A stretch of 64,000 nucleotides of DNA from Cyanobium sp. T1B-Tous (GTDB taxonomy: Bacteria > Cyanobacteriota > Cyanobacteriia > PCC-6307 > Cyanobiaceae), in NCBI RefSeq assembly GCF_024345475.1, contig NZ_JAGQBE010000001.1, forward strand, positions 42,915 to 106,914. The letters are read 5' to 3'. Every line of letters starts with the position of its first letter. The first letter of the stretch is position 1. The notes beneath the pieces are model-generated. The model was not told the origin of the DNA. It did no database searches and saw only the letters and a program-made list of their open reading frames with translations. Both the position numbers and the translations under genes were made by a program. Positions 63,851 to 64,000 of the stretch are shown here, piece by piece.

Positions 63851-64000
63851 CGCTGGAACCAGCCGGTGAGGGCGGCGGCGAGGGCGTCGGCGGCGTCGTC
63901 GGGGCGGGGCGGGGTGTCGAGGTTGAGCTCCCGCATCACTGCCTCGAGCACGTCGTCCTTCTGGGCGTGGCCATGGCCGGTGAGGGCCAGCTTGATCTGC
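63847..64000 (-). CDS. ruvC: Holliday junction resolvase RuvC, C-terminal part (5' end beyond the window)
   Basis: The last 50 codons of a gene that continues past base 64000. The translation [20 protein letters not shown], then MRELNLD and [12 protein letters not shown], matches the RuvC C-terminus, including the acidic DDAADALA that supplies the last catalytic residue. RuvC cuts Holliday junctions in DNA recombination. The stop overlaps the start of the cyclo-ligase gene. Confidence 0.9.
   Translation of the reverse strand, partial: QIKLALTGHGHAQKDDVLEAVMRELNLDTPPRPDDAADALAAALTGWFQR

Overview
The window is chromosomal DNA from a GC-rich unicellular cyanobacterium, most likely a picocyanobacterium of the Cyanobium/Synechococcus type (inference). 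The evidence is photosystem I subunits PsaF and PsaJ, cytochrome f and the Rieske protein, a high-light-inducible protein, a cyAbrB regulator, a cyanobacterial cytochrome oxidase operon, a GroEL with no adjacent GroES, and several families found mainly in cyanobacteria (DUF2232, DUF3067, DUF1400). Genes are tightly packed with many 1-8 nt start/stop overlaps. No gene-free stretch exceeds 300 bases. I saw no insertion sequence, prophage, CRISPR array or rRNA. The only RNA gene recognised is tRNA-Val(CAC).

Layout, 1-24 kb. A membrane/cofactor cluster (lipoprotein, DUF2232, CobT-like enzyme, solute-binding lipoprotein) is followed by an Fe-S aldo/keto reductase, a bifunctional-nuclease-family protein, riboflavin synthase, an HdeD-like protein and cyAbrB. 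The respiratory oxidase comes next: ctaC-ctaD-ctaE on the minus strand, divergent from ctaA-ctaB (haem A/O synthesis) and a DrrAB-type ABC exporter. Then come NanE, GroEL, FabG, a heptosyltransferase-like protein, IspD, LD-carboxypeptidase, a UbiA prenyltransferase, Ppx/GppA and a RodZ-like protein.

Layout, 24-40 kb. After tRNA-Val come a malate:quinone-oxidoreductase-like protein, cobM-lgt-petA-petC (minus), a divergent DUF3067 gene, tatC and rqcH, then gmk, psaJ/psaF with a clear terminator, tsaD, hli, pilT, wecB, an HlyD-type adaptor and ychF.

Layout, 40-55 kb. This accessory block is the most unusual part. It holds an MFS transporter, an MGDG-synthase-like glycosyltransferase, a 2457-residue polyketide synthase (KS-AT-DH-ER-KR-ACP-thioester reductase), a second membrane glycosyltransferase, an SRPBCC lipid-binding-like protein on the opposite strand, a membrane serine hydrolase, a cytochrome P450, a 63-residue protein and a second MFS transporter. 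The start/stop overlaps suggest a co-expressed pathway. My inference is an iterative, highly reducing PKS that makes a saturated chain released as aldehyde or alcohol, then oxidised by the P450 and glycosylated. That would be a glycolipid reminiscent of heterocyst glycolipids, but in a unicellular organism.

Layout, 55-64 kb. A DUF1400 hydrolase, a dipeptide-type ABC permease and binding protein, homoserine dehydrogenase, SufE, a NikL-like periplasmic protein, 5-formyl-THF cyclo-ligase and the 3' end of ruvC, which runs off the window.
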